A stretch of 6,448 nt of DNA from Crenotrichaceae bacterium (lineage in GTDB: Bacteria; Pseudomonadota; Gammaproteobacteria; Methylococcales; DRLZ01). Below are positions 5,881 through 6,448 of this stretch, piece by piece. The stretch lies in the NCBI GenBank assembly GCA_011322755.1, contig DRLZ01000430.1, forward strand, positions 1 to 6,448, written 5' to 3'. The position numbers and the translations under genes are program-made. Each line of letters begins with the position of its first letter. Position 1 is the first letter of the stretch. Below the pieces are notes generated by a model. It was not told the DNA's origin. It did no database searches and worked only from the letters and a program-made list of their open reading frames with translations.

Positions 5881-6448
5881 AACTCATGAACATTCAAGTA
5901 TTACATCAACAGGGACATTCACAGCGAGCGATTGCTAAACAACTGGGTATTTCCAGGAATACGGTTAAAAAATATTTAACAAGCAATCCAGCGAAGCCTG
6001 AATACTCAAGCCGTCCTAAAACTGGTTCCAGGTTAGACGCTTATAAACCCTTTTTACACGCACGCATTGCCCAGGCATCGCCGATTCACCTATCAGGCGT
6101 TGTGCTGTTTCGTGAAATAAAAGAACAAGGCTATACAGGGAGCTTGTCATTACTGCGCAAGTATCTGTATGACTATCGAGGAAAACCAGATACCTCGCCT
6201 GTGATACGCTTTGAGACACCTGCAGGGAAACAAATGCAAGTGGATTGGGGGCAAATGCGAGGCGGAAAAAACCCAATTCATGCATTTGTTGCGGTGCTGG
6301 GGTTTAGTCGTGCCTTGTTCGTTGTGATGACAGACAATATGCGTTATGAAACACTCGAGCAATGCCATCGTCTGGCGTTTGATTATTTCCAGGGGATTCC
6401 TCAGCAAGTCTGGTATGACAACATGAAAACCGTGGTGATTGAACGGGA
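5865..6448 (+). CDS. istA: IstA transposase of IS21-family element C, partial (first 194 codons)
   Basis: DDE transposase of an IS21-family element, open from ATG 5865 to the window edge without a stop. A helix-turn-helix of the Hin/resolvase-like type occupies about 4-38 (VLHQQGHSQRAIAKQLGIS, then RNTVKKYL), used for binding the element's ends. The integrase core follows: the first catalytic Asp is in QMQVDWGQM (Asp127) and the second in VWYDNMKTV (Asp185), both in the expected IS21 context; the Glu lies beyond the window. The upstream region holds the element's end repeats. A second in-frame ATG at codon 8 (5886) has its own ribosome site, recalling the two IstA products (transposase and shorter cointegrase) known for IS21. 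No damage is seen in the visible part, so this is the best candidate for an active element here. Confidence 0.93.
   Translation, partial: MISKEELMNIQVLHQQGHSQRAIAKQLGISRNTVKKYLTSNPAKPEYSSRPKTGSRLDAYKPFLHARIAQASPIHLSGVVLFREIKEQGYTGSLSLLRKYLYDYRGKPDTSPVIRFETPAGKQMQVDWGQMRGGKNPIHAFVAVLGFSRALFVVMTDNMRYETLEQCHRLAFDYFQGIPQQVWYDNMKTVVIER

Larger units (their letters stand above)
5779..6448 (+). mobile_element. IS21-family element C, left end and 5' part of istA (runs off the window)
   Basis: This third IS21-family element lies in the opposite orientation to A and B and is inserted into istA of element B. Its left tip is placed at 5779 (TGTTACCAACAATGC) because this puts the subterminal TGAGCC motif at the same distance (ending at base 26) as in the other two ends. 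TGT also occurs at 5777, so the exact base is uncertain by two. The right end and istB lie beyond the window. Confidence 0.75.

Noticed and set aside
3402..6448. A new defence or retro-element system in the right half
   Set aside because: All coding here is accounted for by IS21-family istA/istB genes; no additional genes or structured RNA were seen.

Overview
The window looks like a chromosomal segment of a proteobacterium, most likely gammaproteobacterial with a betaproteobacterium as the alternative. The basis is codon style, moderate base composition, a Dpp/Opp-type transporter and three IS21-family elements. Genus cannot be told from this sequence.

Left part (1-3401), ordinary host genes. 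Two ABC-transporter permease genes of the peptide/nickel (DppB/DppC, OppB/OppC) class lie on the minus strand. The DppB-type gene (445-1830) is complete. The DppC-type gene (start at 452) runs off the left edge, and the two overlap by 8 bases. Both proteins carry extra hydrophobic segments compared with the classical family. A divergent intergenic region (1831-2023) holds a 22-bp inverted repeat. On the plus strand follow a 164-residue protein I cannot assign (2024-2518) and a 268-residue protein of the glycerophosphodiester phosphodiesterase fold (2595-3401). The latter keeps Glu, Asp and one His of the active site but lacks the usual N-terminal His-Arg-Gly.

Right part (about 3514-6448), a nest of three different IS21-family insertion sequences. 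Element A (3514-4370, minus strand) shows its istB-side end and an istB gene without its native start. Element B (4371-5778, minus strand) seems inserted at the very start of istB-A; it holds a complete istB and only the C-terminal part of istA. Element C (from 5779, plus strand) seems inserted into istA-B; it shows its left end and the first 194 codons of its own istA. Each visible end begins with TGT, and in each a conserved subterminal motif ends at base 26 and recurs exactly 24 bp further in. The order of events read from the interruptions is A, then B into A, then C into B. The missing istA-A, 5' part of istA-B and istB-C should lie to the right of the window.

The stretch 3402-3513 between the phosphodiesterase gene and element A holds no gene or clear terminator that I can see. 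I see no RNA genes, CRISPR array or defence system. The most unusual items are the triple nesting with its shared end architecture, an exact 42-bp in-frame tandem duplication in istB-A, the transposon-end-supplied start of istB-A, and the altered active site of the phosphodiesterase-like protein.
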